From contig NZ_FNIQ01000003.1 in assembly GCF_900104025.1 (NCBI RefSeq), positions 124,001-188,000 of the forward strand: a DNA stretch of 64,000 nt, given 5' to 3'. Below are positions 16,800-25,303 of the stretch, piece after piece (positions within the stretch are counted from its first letter, which is position 1; the number at the start of each line of letters is the position of its first letter). The notes beneath the pieces were generated by a model that made no database searches, was not told where the DNA came from, and saw only the letters and a program-made list of their open reading frames with translations. This stretch comes from Geodermatophilus sp. DSM 45219. GTDB taxonomy: Bacteria; Actinomycetota; Actinomycetes; Mycobacteriales; Geodermatophilaceae. Position numbers and translations under genes: made by a program.

Positions 16800-18121
16800 G
16801 TGGGGCTCAGTGCGCGCAGGTCCCGGACGTAGACGGCGGTGCCGTGGCCGAAGCCGGACACCAGCGGCTGCACGCGGGGGGCGACCGCGGCGACCAGGCC
16901 GCGCGGGGTCACCGGCACCCGCAGCGCGTCGCCGGAGACCGACAGCACGAGCAGCGTGGCCACCAGGGCGAGCAGCGGCACCGTGGCCAGCGCCGCGGGC
17001 AGCCCGGCGTGCTCGGCCACCAGGCCGATCAGCGGCGGGCCGCCGAGCAGGCCGGTGTAGCCGACGGTGGTGGCCAGCGCGATGCCGCGCGCACCACCGA
17101 GGACGCCGGCCCGCGAGATGGCCAGCGGGAACACGTTGGCCAGCCCCAGCCCGACGACCACGAACCCGGCCAGCGCCGTGGGCACCGTCGTCGCCGTCAC
17201 CGCGGCCACGCCCCCCGCCGCGGCGAGCACGGTGCCGCCCGCGAGCAGCCGCCGCTCCCCCAGGGCCGCCACCAGCCGGCCCCCGGCGAGGCGGCCGCAG
17301 GCCATGGCGAGGGAGAACCCGGCGTACCCGGCCGCGGCCAGCGCCGTCGTCGCCCCGAGTTCCTCGTGCAGGTGCAGCGCGCCCCAGTCCGAGAGCGCGC
17401 CCTCGCCGAAGGCCGTGCAGCCGGCCACGGCACCGAGGACGACGAGCACCGCGGTGGGCCGCGCCGCGTCGCGCCCGGCGTCGGCGGGGTCGGGCGCCGC
17501 GGAGCGGGGACCGTCGGCGCCGACCAGGGCGCGGGCCGCCCAGGCGGTAACCAGCAGGCCGGCGCCGCCGACGAGCACCAGGTGGGCGGCCACGCCGGCG
17601 ACGGTGGCCAGCAGTCCGCCGATCAGCGCGCCGGCCAGGCCGCCGAGGCTGAAGCCGGCGTGCAGCCCGGACAGCAGCGGCCGCCCCCTCCGTCGCTCGA
17701 CGGTGACGCCGACGGCGTTGGCCGCCACGTTGACCATGCCGGTCGCGCCACCGAAGACCAGCAGGGCGGCGCACAGTCCGGGCATCGAGGTGGCGAGGCC
17801 GGGCAGCACCAGGGACACGCACAGCAGCAGCGCGGCCACGGTGGTCACCACCCCCGCGCCGAGCCGGGCGCACAGCGCGCCGGTGACCTGCATCGCGGCC
17901 AGCGCGCCGACGGACAGGCAGAGCAGCGCGACGCCGAGCCCGCTGTGCCCGACGCCGACCGCGGCCGCGACGTCGGGGACGCGCGCGGCCCAGCTGCCGA
18001 AGACGGCGCCGTCGAGTGCGAAGACGGCGGCGACGGCGGCCTGCAGGCGGGGCAGCGGCGGCGGTGCCGGCGCCGCCAGGACCGGGTTCCGGGCACGGGG
18101 CAGCACGGGAGCGGTGGGCAC
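16793..18121 (-). CDS. MFS transporter
   Basis: 442 aa from GTG 18121; sequence further upstream in the frame is not protein-like. Twelve hydrophobic segments are visible, with the MFS loop pattern RRRGRPLLSGLHAGFSLGG and YVGLLGGPPLIGL in the C-terminal half; it resembles the YbjJ/fucose-permease-like group. The second half ends in a basic segment and a ~30-residue tail. Substrate unknown. The gene stands alone, with a 250-nt gap to the Cys-rich peptide gene. Confidence 0.8.
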   Translation of the reverse strand: MPTAPVLPRARNPVLAAPAPPPLPRLQAAVAAVFALDGAVFGSWAARVPDVAAAVGVGHSGLGVALLCLSVGALAAMQVTGALCARLGAGVVTTVAALLLCVSLVLPGLATSMPGLCAALLVFGGATGMVNVAANAVGVTVERRRGRPLLSGLHAGFSLGGLAGALIGGLLATVAGVAAHLVLVGGAGLLVTAWAARALVGADGPRSAAPDPADAGRDAARPTAVLVVLGAVAGCTAFGEGALSDWGALHLHEELGATTALAAAGYAGFSLAMACGRLAGGRLVAALGERRLLAGGTVLAAAGGVAAVTATTVPTALAGFVVVGLGLANVFPLAISRAGVLGGARGIALATTVGYTGLLGGPPLIGLVAEHAGLPAALATVPLLALVATLLVLSVSGDALRVPVTPRGLVAAVAPRVQPLVSGFGHGTAVYVRDLRALSPTA

Positions 18122-18372
18122 GGGGGACCTCGCAGAGGGGGACGGGCCACCGCAGGGGGTGGCCGCTCGAGGGGCGGGGAGAGCACACGACCTCGGGCAC
18201 CCGTGTCCACGGTCGCAGCTCCCGGCGCCGTCCGCCGTCCTCTGGGGTGTGCAGGTGGCCACAGCACCGCCCCAGCCGTCCCGTCCAGCCCGGCGGTCAC
18301 GACCGCGCGCGGCCGGCGTCACACCCGTGCGTCCGCCGGTCCCGGGCCCGGCAGACGCCCGTCAGCCGGCCG

Positions 18373-18438
18373 TCAGCACGTGCAGTCGCACGTCTCGTCG
18401 CAGCAGTCGGGATCGCAGTCGCAGGTCAGCTCGAGCAT
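18373..18438 (-). CDS. 21-residue cysteine-rich (metallothionein-like) peptide
   Basis: Tiny ORF starting ATG at 18438 with a strong ribosome site (GGAGGTGA, 6 nt upstream). The peptide begins MLELTCDCDPDCC and contains 7 Cys in 21 residues (6, 8, 12, 13, 17, 19, 21), with CxC and CC motifs separated by Asp/Glu/Thr. That spacing suits thiolate binding of soft metals such as Cu(I), Cd, Hg or As(III). It overlaps the last 13 nt of the metal-type MerR gene in another frame, so the two would be co-transcribed. No homolog is known to me; coding is supported by the ribosome site, composition and context only. Confidence 0.5.
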   Translation of the reverse strand: MLELTCDCDPDCCDETCDCTC

Positions 18439-18866
18439 CGGGGGTCACCTCCCTCCACGGGTGGGCACCAGGTGCCGGGGCTGGGCGGGGGGCAGTCCGC
18501 CGCGGGCAGGGCGTCGGCCATCGCGGCCATCTGCGAGCGCAGCTCGGTCAGTGCGGCGATCTGCGCGTCGACCTCCGCCAGCCGCCGGCGCAGGAGCTCC
18601 TCGGCCGGTTCGCACGGGCAGGTGCCCGTGTCCCGGACGGTGAGCAGCGTGCGGATGTCGGCCAGCCGGAGCCCCAGACGCTGGGCGCCACGGATGAACC
18701 TGAGCCGGTCGACCGCGGCCTCGGCGTACTGGCGGTAGCCGGCGGCGGTGCGGTGCGGAGGAGGCAGGAGCCCGGCCCGCTCGTAGTAGCGGACCGTGTC
18801 GGGCCGCACGCCGACCGCCGCGGCCAGCTCCGCGACCCGCAGTCCCCGCACGGCTGTCGTCGTCAT
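18426..18866 (-). CDS. MerR-family heavy-metal-responsive regulator
   Basis: 146 aa from ATG 18866 (an in-frame upstream start at 18905 adds 13 non-MerR residues). The winged helix is RVAELAAAVGVRPDTVRYYERAGLLPPP, then GYRQYAEAAVDRLRFIRGAQRLGLRLADIRTLL and a dimer helix. TGTCPCEPAEELL is the metal-binding loop found in soft-metal MerR proteins; further Cys are in ADCPPPS, TWCPP and the C-terminal CSS. It would distort promoters on metal binding; the target is not evident, though the Cys-rich peptide directly downstream is a candidate. Confidence 0.85.
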   Translation of the reverse strand: MTTTAVRGLRVAELAAAVGVRPDTVRYYERAGLLPPPHRTAAGYRQYAEAAVDRLRFIRGAQRLGLRLADIRTLLTVRDTGTCPCEPAEELLRRRLAEVDAQIAALTELRSQMAAMADALPAADCPPPSPGTWCPPVEGGDPRCSS

Positions 18867-18917
18867 GGCGCGGACGCTAGGCCTTGGAGCCGGGTCCAGG
18901 GTCAAGTCCCCGCGAGG

Positions 18918-19280
18918 TCAGGGCGCGCAGCAGGCCTCGGCGCCCTCGGGGGTGGTCGCGGCCAGGGTGGCCAGCAGCCGGACCGGGCCGGCCAGCGCCT
19001 CGCAGCACAGCGCGTAGACGTTGCTGCGGCCCCTCGGCGTGAGGGTGACCAGTTCCTGCTCCCGCAGGGCCCCGAGGTGGTGGCTCACCAGGGTCTGGCT
19101 CAGGCCGGACGCGTCGGTGAGCTCGCGGACGGTGTGCGGGCCCTCGGCGAGGAGCAGCAGCAGGAGCAACCGGTTGGGATCGGCCAGCGCCTTGAGCTGG
19201 GGCGCCAGCAGGCGCGCCTGCTCAGCCGCGGAGGTGGGGCCGGCGGTGTCGAGCAGCCGCACGCCCAGGTCCCTGCCCAT
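18918..19280 (-). CDS. ArsR-family repressor
   Basis: 120 aa from ATG 19280. The winged helix is LKALADPNRLLLLLLLAEGPHTVRELTDASGLSQTLVSHHLGALREQELV. C-terminal paired Cys (YALCCEAL and EACCAP) could bind As(III) or another metal in a way different from the ArsR at 23670, whose Cys are N-terminal and in the recognition region. It is divergent from the flavoprotein gene across a 95-nt gap that should hold the operator (GTTGTTGTCAACAG from 19303 is partly palindromic). Confidence 0.85.
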   Translation of the reverse strand: MGRDLGVRLLDTAGPTSAAEQARLLAPQLKALADPNRLLLLLLLAEGPHTVRELTDASGLSQTLVSHHLGALREQELVTLTPRGRSNVYALCCEALAGPVRLLATLAATTPEGAEACCAP

Positions 19281-19375
19281 GGCCCCATGATGACACGCAG
19301 ACGTTGTTGTCAACAGTCGTCGCTGATACGTTGATCGGCATCGACGACGGCCGATGCCCCGAGGAGCTGATCAGG

Positions 19376-20767
19376 ATGGCCACCGGAACCGCACACCTCC
19401 CCGTCGTGGTGATCGGGGCCGGGCCGGTGGGGCTCGCGGCGGCGGCGCACCTGGTGGAGCGCGGTCTGGAGCCGCTGGTGCTCGAGGCCGGCGACGAGGT
19501 CGGTGCCGCCGTCCGGGAGTGGGGGCACGTGCGGCTCTTCTCCCCGTGGGAGTACGACGTCGACGCCGCCGCGGCCCGGCTGCTCGAGCGGACCGGCTGG
19601 GAGGCCCCCGACCGCGACGCGCTGCCGACCGGCGCGGAGCTGGTCGGGTCCTACCTCGCCCCCCTGGCGGCCACGCCGCAGCTGGCGCCGCGCATCCGGA
19701 CGGGCACCCGCGTGCTGGCGGTCAGCCGGGACGGCGTGGACAAGACCCGCACCGTCGGCCGCGAGGGACGCCCGTACCTGGTCCGCACCGTGCGTGACGG
19801 GCGGGTCGTCGACCTGCGCGCCCACGCCGTGGTCGACGCCTCCGGCACCTGGGGCCGGCCCAACCCCCTCGGCGCGGCCGGGCTGCCGGCGATCGGTGAG
19901 GACCGGGCCGGCCCGTGGCTGGCCGGGCCGCTGCCCGACGTGCTGGGTGCCGACCGGAAACGCTTCGCCGGCCGGCACACCCTGGTGGTGGGCATGGGCC
20001 ACTCGGCGGCCACCACCCTGCTGGCCCTCGTCCGGCTGCGCGACGAGGAACCGGGCACCGCGATCACCTGGGCGATCCGCGGCCGCTCGCCGGCCCGCCT
20101 CTACGGCGGCGGCGACGCCGACGGCCTGCCCGCCCGCGGCCTCCTCGGCTCGACGCTGAAGGAGGCGGTCGCCGCCGGCGCGGTCACCCTGCTCCGCGAG
20201 GTCACCGTCACCGCGCTCACGCCCCCGGCCGACGGCAGCGGTCCGCTGACGGTCACCGGCACCGGTCGGGACGGAGCGCCGGTGGACCTGGCGGTCGACG
20301 CCGTCGCCGCCGCCACCGGGTTCCGCCCCGACCTGGACCTGCTGCGCGAGGTGCGCCTCGAGCTCGACCCGGCGGTGGAGGCCCCGGCGCGGCTCGCGCC
20401 GCTGATCGACCCGAACCTGCACTCGTGCGGCACCGTGCCCCCGCACGGGGAGGCGCTGCTGGCCCACCCGGACGAGGGCTGCTACGTCGTCGGCACGAAG
20501 TCCTACGGCCGGGCACCGACGTTCCTGCTGGCCACCGGGTACGAGCAGGTCCGCTCCATCGCCGCGGCGCTGGCCGGCGACACCGCGGCCGCGCAGCGGG
20601 TGGAACTGCACCTGCCGTCCACCGGCGTCTGCTCGACCGACCTCGGCGACCGCGAGGCCGCCGAGGTCGCAGCGGGCACCGGCCGCCCGACCGACGGGGT
20701 CGGGTTCGCCACCGGCTCGGCACACGGCCGGTCCGCCGAGCCCGTCGCAGGAAGCTGCTGCGGCTGA
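19376..20767 (+). CDS. FAD/NAD(P)-dependent monooxygenase-like flavoprotein of the ars locus
   Basis: 463 aa from ATG 19376, with GGAGC upstream. FAD motif VVIGAGPVGLAAAAHL at residues about 10-25, with VLEAG for the adenine side; HTLVVGMGHSAATTLLAL is the second, NAD(P)H Rossmann motif; VDAVAAATGFRPDLDLL is the usual C-terminal FAD motif. The order resembles the flavin monooxygenases (ArsO-like) found in actinobacterial ars operons. The last residues GSCCG could bind metal. The MFS gene follows after 13 nt. Role probably As/thiol related, by context. Confidence 0.75.
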   Translation: MATGTAHLPVVVIGAGPVGLAAAAHLVERGLEPLVLEAGDEVGAAVREWGHVRLFSPWEYDVDAAAARLLERTGWEAPDRDALPTGAELVGSYLAPLAATPQLAPRIRTGTRVLAVSRDGVDKTRTVGREGRPYLVRTVRDGRVVDLRAHAVVDASGTWGRPNPLGAAGLPAIGEDRAGPWLAGPLPDVLGADRKRFAGRHTLVVGMGHSAATTLLALVRLRDEEPGTAITWAIRGRSPARLYGGGDADGLPARGLLGSTLKEAVAAGAVTLLREVTVTALTPPADGSGPLTVTGTGRDGAPVDLAVDAVAAATGFRPDLDLLREVRLELDPAVEAPARLAPLIDPNLHSCGTVPPHGEALLAHPDEGCYVVGTKSYGRAPTFLLATGYEQVRSIAAALAGDTAAAQRVELHLPSTGVCSTDLGDREAAEVAAGTGRPTDGVGFATGSAHGRSAEPVAGSCCG

Positions 20768-20780
20768 GCGGGCGGCGGCG

Positions 20781-21998
20781 GTGACCCGGACCAGCACCGC
20801 GGCGGCCGACGTCCAGCCCGCCCGGCGTCCGCCCCGCCGCGTGCTGCTGGCCCTGTCCGTCACCGAGGTCACCAGCTGGGGCGTCCTCTACTACGCCTTC
20901 CCGGTCGCGCTGGCCGACATCACGGCCGGCACCGGCTGGTCGGCGACCGCTGCCACCGCCGCCTTCTCCGCCGGCCTGGTCGTCTCCGCGCTGGCCGGCA
21001 TCCCCGTCGGCCGGCTGCTCGACTCCCACGGTCCCCGCCGGGTGATGACCGCCGGCTCGGTGCTCGCCGTGCCCGCCACCGTCGGCATCGCCCTGGCGCC
21101 CACCTTCGCCTGGTTCGTGGCCGCCTGGCTGGTCGCCGGGATCGCGATGGCGGCGGTCTTCTACCAGGCCGCCTTCGCCGCACTGACCCGCTGGTACGGC
21201 CCCCGGCGGGTGCGGGCGCTGACGACGCTCACCCTGGTGGCCGGCCTGTCGAGCACGGTGTTCGCGCCGCTGACCAGCGCGTTGCTGACCGTGTTGGACT
21301 GGCGGGCGACCTACCTGGTGCTCGCCGCGGTGCTGGCGGTGGTCACCGTGCCGCTGCACGCCCTGGCGCTCACCCCGCCGTGGCCACCGGCCGCGCACCC
21401 CTCGCCGGCACCCGGCGGGACGCCCCGCCGGGTGCCGGCGGAGGTCCGGACGCCGGGTTTCCTGCTGCTGTCCGCGGCTCTCACGGTGACCGCGTTCGGC
21501 CTGTACGCGGCCAGCCTCGCGCTCATCCCGCTGCTCACCGGACGCGGCTTCAGCGCCTCGCTGGCCGCCACCACGCTGGGCCTGCTGGGCGCCGGGCAGC
21601 TGCTCGGCCGCATCGGGTACGCGCCGCTGAGCACCCGAACCACACCGGCCGGGCGGACCGTGGCGATCATCGTGGCGTCGGCGGTGACGATCGGTGCGCT
21701 GGCCGTCGTCCCGGGCCCGCCCGCGGTGCTGATCGCCGCCGCGGTCCTCGCCGGTGCCGCGCGAGGTGCCGGCACGCTGCTGCAGGCCACCGTCGTGGCC
21801 GACCGCTGGGGCGTCGCGCGGTACGCCACGCTGTCGGGCTGGTTCTCCGCGCCCGTCACCGCCGCCGCGGCCCTGGCCCCGTGGGGCGGCACCGCGCTGG
21901 CCGCGGCGACGGGCAGCCACCCGGTCGCGTTCGGCGTCCTGGCCGGGCTGGTCGCGCTCACCGCCGGGGCCGTGGCGCTGAGCAGGCACGCCCGCTGA
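20781..21998 (+). CDS. MFS transporter of the ars locus
   Basis: 405 aa with 12 predicted helices. The loop GRLLDSHGPRRVM (MFS signature A) is near residue 78. It follows the flavoprotein by 13 nt, so the two are an operon. MFS pumps occur in ars operons (ArsJ with GAPDH, or ArsK-like proteins for trivalent arsenicals or antimonials). No GAPDH gene is present, which argues against ArsJ. The substrate is therefore inferred to be a trivalent metalloid product. The end converges on arsC. Confidence 0.75.
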   Translation: MTRTSTAAADVQPARRPPRRVLLALSVTEVTSWGVLYYAFPVALADITAGTGWSATAATAAFSAGLVVSALAGIPVGRLLDSHGPRRVMTAGSVLAVPATVGIALAPTFAWFVAAWLVAGIAMAAVFYQAAFAALTRWYGPRRVRALTTLTLVAGLSSTVFAPLTSALLTVLDWRATYLVLAAVLAVVTVPLHALALTPPWPPAAHPSPAPGGTPRRVPAEVRTPGFLLLSAALTVTAFGLYAASLALIPLLTGRGFSASLAATTLGLLGAGQLLGRIGYAPLSTRTTPAGRTVAIIVASAVTIGALAVVPGPPAVLIAAAVLAGAARGAGTLLQATVVADRWGVARYATLSGWFSAPVTAAAALAPWGGTALAAATGSHPVAFGVLAGLVALTAGAVALSRHAR

Positions 21999-22022
21999 CC
22001 CGGGCGGTCGGCAGGCGTCGGC

Positions 22023-22445
22023 TCAGCGGCCGGTCGCGGGAGAGACCTGCAGCTCGGCGAGCAGGCCGCGGATGCGCGACTCGATCTCGTCGCGGATCGG
22101 CCGGACGGACTCCACGCCCTTGCCGGCCGGGTCCTCCAGGGCCCAGTCCAGGTAGCGCTTGCCCGGGAAGACCGGGCAGGCGTCGCCGCAACCCATGGTG
22201 ATGACCACGTCGGAGGCCTCGACCGCCTCGGTGGTCAGCACCTTGGGCTGCTGGGCGGCGATGTCGACGCCGACCTCGGCCATCGCCTCGACCGCCGCCG
22301 GGTTGACCTGGTCGGCGGGCAGCGAGCCGGCCGAGCGGACCTCGACCGCCTCGCCGGCGAGGTGCCGCAGCCAGCCGGCGGCCATCTGGGAGCGGCCGGC
22401 GTTGTGCACGCAGACGAACAGGACGCTGGGCTTCGCGGCGGTCAT
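22023..22445 (-). CDS. arsC: Arsenate reductase, LMW-phosphatase type
   Basis: 140 aa. The P-loop LFVCVHNAGRS (Cys12, Arg18) matches low-molecular-weight phosphatase-type arsenate reductases, and GCGDACPVFPGK carries Cys86 and Cys90, used in the Cys relay of thioredoxin- or mycoredoxin-linked ArsC. It reduces As(V) to As(III) for export by the adjacent Acr3. Its start shares ATGA with the Acr3 stop (22442-22445). Confidence 0.92.
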   Translation of the reverse strand: MTAAKPSVLFVCVHNAGRSQMAAGWLRHLAGEAVEVRSAGSLPADQVNPAAVEAMAEVGVDIAAQQPKVLTTEAVEASDVVITMGCGDACPVFPGKRYLDWALEDPAGKGVESVRPIRDEIESRIRGLLAELQVSPATGR

Positions 22446-23566
22446 CGGGCGCTCCTGGACAGGTCGGGGACGGTCGGGTCGCCGGGGAAGAACCGGCGGG
22501 CGGCCCACAGGGCCACGTAGACGAGCGCGACGAGGACGGGCACCTCGATCAGCGGGCCGACGACGCCGGCGAGCGCCTGGCCGCTGGTGACGCCGAAGGT
22601 GCCGATCGCCACCGCGATGGCGAGCTCGAAGTTGTTGCCGGCAGCGGTGAAGGCCAGCGTCGAGGTCTTCGCGTAGCCCAGCCGCAGCCGCATGCCCAGC
22701 AGGAAGGACCCGCCGAACATCAGCGCGAAGTAGGCCAGCAGCGGCAGCGCGATGCGGGCGACGTCCCCCGGCCGGGAGGTGACGGCCTCGCCCTGCAGCG
22801 CGAAGAGCAGCACGATCGTGAACAGCAGGCCGTAGAGGGCGACCGGCCCGATGCGCGGCAGGAAGCGGGACTCGTACCAGTCGCGGCCCCGGGCGCGCTC
22901 TCCCACCACGCGGGTGAGGAAGCCGGCCAGCAGCGGGATGCCGAGGAAGACCAGGACGCTCAGCACGATGGCGCCGACGCTGAACTCCGCCGACGTCGTC
23001 GGCAGGCCGAGCCAGCCGGGCAGCACCTGGAGGTAGAACCAGCCCAGCGCCGCGAAGGCAGCGATCTGGAAGACCGAGTTGACCGCGACCAGGACGGCGG
23101 CGGCCTCGCGGTCGCCGCAGGACAGGTCGTTCCAGATCAGCACCATGGCGATGCAGCGGGCCAGGCCGACGATCACCAGGCCGGTGCGGTACTCGGGCAG
23201 GTCGGGCAGCAGCAGCCAGGCCAGCGCGAACATCAGCGCCGGGCCGACGACCCAGTTGAGCACCAGGCTGGCGGCCAGCAGCCTCCGGTCGCCGGTCACC
23301 CGGTCCAGCTCGGTGTACCGGACCTTGGCCAGCACCGGGTACATCATCAGGACCAGACCGACGGCGATCGGCAGGCTGACGTTGCCGACCTCGACGGCGG
23401 ACAGCGCCTCGTCCAGGCCCGGCACCCAGCGGCCCAGCGCGAGGCCGAGCGCCATGGCGGCGACGATCCAGACCGGCAGGAAGCGGTCGAGGGTGGACAG
23501 GCGCGCGAGCACCGGGGCCCCGGGGCCAGTGCCCGGGCGTGCGGTCTCGGCGACGGTGTCGCTCAT
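22442..23566 (-). CDS. acr3: Arsenite efflux permease Acr3
   Basis: 374 aa from ATG 23566; longer in-frame starts encode unconvincing sequence. It has ten helices. GLARCIAMVLIWNDL carries the conserved Cys of Acr3 and TAAGNNFELAIAVAIGTFG carries the conserved Glu in helix 9, both needed for As(III)/H+ exchange. It is divergent from arsR at 23670 over 103 nt and translationally coupled to arsC. Confidence 0.93.
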   Translation of the reverse strand: MSDTVAETARPGTGPGAPVLARLSTLDRFLPVWIVAAMALGLALGRWVPGLDEALSAVEVGNVSLPIAVGLVLMMYPVLAKVRYTELDRVTGDRRLLAASLVLNWVVGPALMFALAWLLLPDLPEYRTGLVIVGLARCIAMVLIWNDLSCGDREAAAVLVAVNSVFQIAAFAALGWFYLQVLPGWLGLPTTSAEFSVGAIVLSVLVFLGIPLLAGFLTRVVGERARGRDWYESRFLPRIGPVALYGLLFTIVLLFALQGEAVTSRPGDVARIALPLLAYFALMFGGSFLLGMRLRLGYAKTSTLAFTAAGNNFELAIAVAIGTFGVTSGQALAGVVGPLIEVPVLVALVYVALWAARRFFPGDPTVPDLSRSAR

Positions 23567-23599
23567 GCGGTGGTGGAGCCCTCCCGGATCGGGCGGGCA

Positions 23600-23617
23600 T
23601 CGACCCGCGTCGATGCC
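23600..23617. promoter_or_regulatory. Candidate ArsR operator
   Basis: CATCGACCCGCGTCGATG is a dyad with perfect 7-bp arms and a 4-nt spacer, in the 103-nt gap between divergent acr3 and arsR. A related GCATCGACG is 30 nt further on. ArsR-family proteins bind such dyads; the match to a known operator cannot be checked here. Confidence 0.5.
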
Positions 23618-23669
23618 ACACTGTGCCCGGCGCATCGACGTCCGTCAATCTCGTTGGCATACTGGTCGG

Positions 23670-24050
23670 GTGAGCGTCGACGCCCCCTTCCCGCTGGCCG
23701 CGGCCTGCTGCGCCCCGCTGGTCGGCCGCCCGCTCACCGCCGGGGAGGCGACCGACCTCTCGCGGGTGCTCAAGGCGATCGCCGACCCCGCGCGGCTGCG
23801 GCTCCTCTCCCTCGTGGCCGCGCACGCCGGTGGCGAGGCCTGCGTCTGCGACCTCACCGAGCCGCTGGGGCTGTCCCAGCCGACGGTGTCGCACCACCTC
23901 AAGGTCCTGGTGGACGCCGGGCTGCTCTCCCGGGACAAGCGCGGGGTGTGGGCGTACTACGCGCTGGTCCCCGGGGCGCTGGACGCGCTGGCCGGGGTTC
24001 TCACTACCGCGGGCACCGCCGACGGCGCGCTGCCGTCGTCCGCCTGCTGA
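23670..24050 (+). CDS. arsR: ArsR-family arsenite-responsive repressor
   Basis: 126 aa from GTG 23670. N-terminal AACCAPL (Cys13, Cys14) and EACVCDLTEPLGLSQPTVSHHLKVL (Cys58, Cys60 beside the recognition helix) reproduce the Cys arrangement of Corynebacterium-type ArsR, in which two N-terminal Cys and one in the helix bind As(III). The ATG equivalent is GTG. Divergent to acr3-arsC and expected to control it. It is followed at once by the reading frame of a potassium channel. Confidence 0.9.
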   Translation: MSVDAPFPLAAACCAPLVGRPLTAGEATDLSRVLKAIADPARLRLLSLVAAHAGGEACVCDLTEPLGLSQPTVSHHLKVLVDAGLLSRDKRGVWAYYALVPGALDALAGVLTTAGTADGALPSSAC

Positions 24051-24100
24051 CCGCCCCGCCCGGCATCCTGGCCGCGTTCGCCGTCGACCTCGTCGTCCGC

Positions 24101-24634
24101 GTGGCACTGGCCGAGCGGCGCCTCCGCTACCTGCTCAGCCACCCGATCGACGTGCTCAGCGTGGTGCTGCCGATGCTGCGGCCGCTGCGCGTGCTGCGGG
24201 TCTTCACCGCCGGCCAGGTGCTGTTCCGCCGCGGCGCGGGGCTGGCGCGCTCGGGTCAGGCGGTGGTCGTCGCCGCGGGGTTGCTGGTGTTCATCGGCGG
24301 CCTGGCCGCGCTGGACGCCGAGCGCGGCGCTCCCGAGGCCTCGATCACCTCGTTCGGGAACGCGCTGTGGTGGGCGGTCACCACGGTGACCACCGTGGGC
24401 TACGGCGACCTCTACCCCGTGACCACGCTCGGCCGGCTGGTCGCGGTCTCGCTGATGGTGGTCGGGGTGTCGCTGGTCGGGCTGGTGACGGCGACGGTGG
24501 CCAGCTGGTTCATCGCGCAGGGGCAGGCCACCACCGAGGCCGAGGCCGAGGACCTCGCCGCCCGGCTGCGCCGCCTGGAGGACGAGCTGGACCGGCTGCT
24601 CGCCGAGCGGGACGTGGCACCCGGCCCGGGCTGA
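24101..24634 (+). CDS. Potassium channel-like protein, apparently lacking its N-terminus
   Basis: The frame contains the potassium filter TTVTTVGYGDLYP and the pore helices (ALWWAVTTVTT, then LVAVSLMVVGVSLVGLVTATVASW), a C-terminal coiled-coil-like EAEAEDLAARLRRLEDELDRLL, and the second half of a voltage-sensor-like unit with LRPLRVLRVFTAGQVLFRR. Related six-helix channels carry an S1 helix and more upstream; here the frame is open back to the arsR end but has no ATG/GTG/TTG earlier than 24101, and the usual N-terminal segment is missing. The feature boundary at GTG 24101 is a minimum. It may be a remnant or depend on an unusual start. Confidence 0.7.
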   Translation: MALAERRLRYLLSHPIDVLSVVLPMLRPLRVLRVFTAGQVLFRRGAGLARSGQAVVVAAGLLVFIGGLAALDAERGAPEASITSFGNALWWAVTTVTTVGYGDLYPVTTLGRLVAVSLMVVGVSLVGLVTATVASWFIAQGQATTEAEAEDLAARLRRLEDELDRLLAERDVAPGPG

Positions 24635-24637
24635 GCT

Positions 24638-25303
24638 TCAGCCTGCGGACCGGGTGTCCGGTCCGACCGACAGGTGGACCGTCGCCCCGCCGGCCTCGAT
24701 CGCCTGCAGCGTGCGCAGCTGCAGCAGCGCCGGCTGGTCGGCCACCATCCGGGCGGCGTTGGCGAGCGCCCGGGTCGCCGCGACCTCGCCCCGTGCCCGC
24801 TCCAGCGCCGCCTGCCCCTGGGCGCGGGCGGTCGCGACCTCCGCGGCCGCCCGGCGCAGCTCGGCGGGGACCATCACGTCGCGCAGCGCGAGGCTCTCCA
24901 CGACGACGCCGACCGCCTCGGCAGCCGCCTCGACCCGCGTCCGGACGTCGTCCGGCACGGTGTCGCGGGCGGTCAGCAGCTCGTCGAGGGTGCGGACGGC
25001 GACCGCCTCGCGCAGCGCCACCTGCAGCGCCGCGTAGACGAACGCGTCCGCGTCCTCCACGGCCTCGTGCCAGCGCCGCGCGTCGGCCGTGCGGCAGGCG
25101 ACGGTGAGGCTGACCTTGACCGAGAGCCCGTCGGCGGTCAGCACCTCCTGCCCGGGGACGACGAGCAGCCGCGGCCGGACGACGACCCGCACGCGCGTGC
25201 GCCGCCACCGCGGCCGCCGGTGCCGCCCGGGCCCGAGCACCTCGGCGAACCGGCCGTCCCGGTGGAGCAGCACGCGCTCCCACTCCTGCACCACGATCCG
25301 CAC
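24638..25303 (-). CDS. SPFH/Band-7 (slipin-like) protein
   Basis: 221 aa from GTG 25303, with GAGGAGG upstream. The Band-7 core reads VRIVVQEWERVLLHRDGRFAEVLGPGRHR, then EVLTADGLSVKVSLTVACR and ALRDVMVPAELRRA; the C-terminal half is helical, with GQAALERARGEVAATRALANAARM. No membrane anchor is visible at the N-terminus, unlike classical slipins. Membrane-associated scaffolding is likely; it converges on the channel gene with 3 nt between stops. Confidence 0.75.
   Translation of the reverse strand: MRIVVQEWERVLLHRDGRFAEVLGPGRHRRPRWRRTRVRVVVRPRLLVVPGQEVLTADGLSVKVSLTVACRTADARRWHEAVEDADAFVYAALQVALREAVAVRTLDELLTARDTVPDDVRTRVEAAAEAVGVVVESLALRDVMVPAELRRAAAEVATARAQGQAALERARGEVAATRALANAARMVADQPALLQLRTLQAIEAGGATVHLSVGPDTRSAG

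Noticed and set aside
18426..18438. Reading the Cys-rich peptide as a C-terminal extension of MerR
   Set aside because: It is in another frame with its own ribosome site and start; a frameshift would be needed, for which there is no slippery run.
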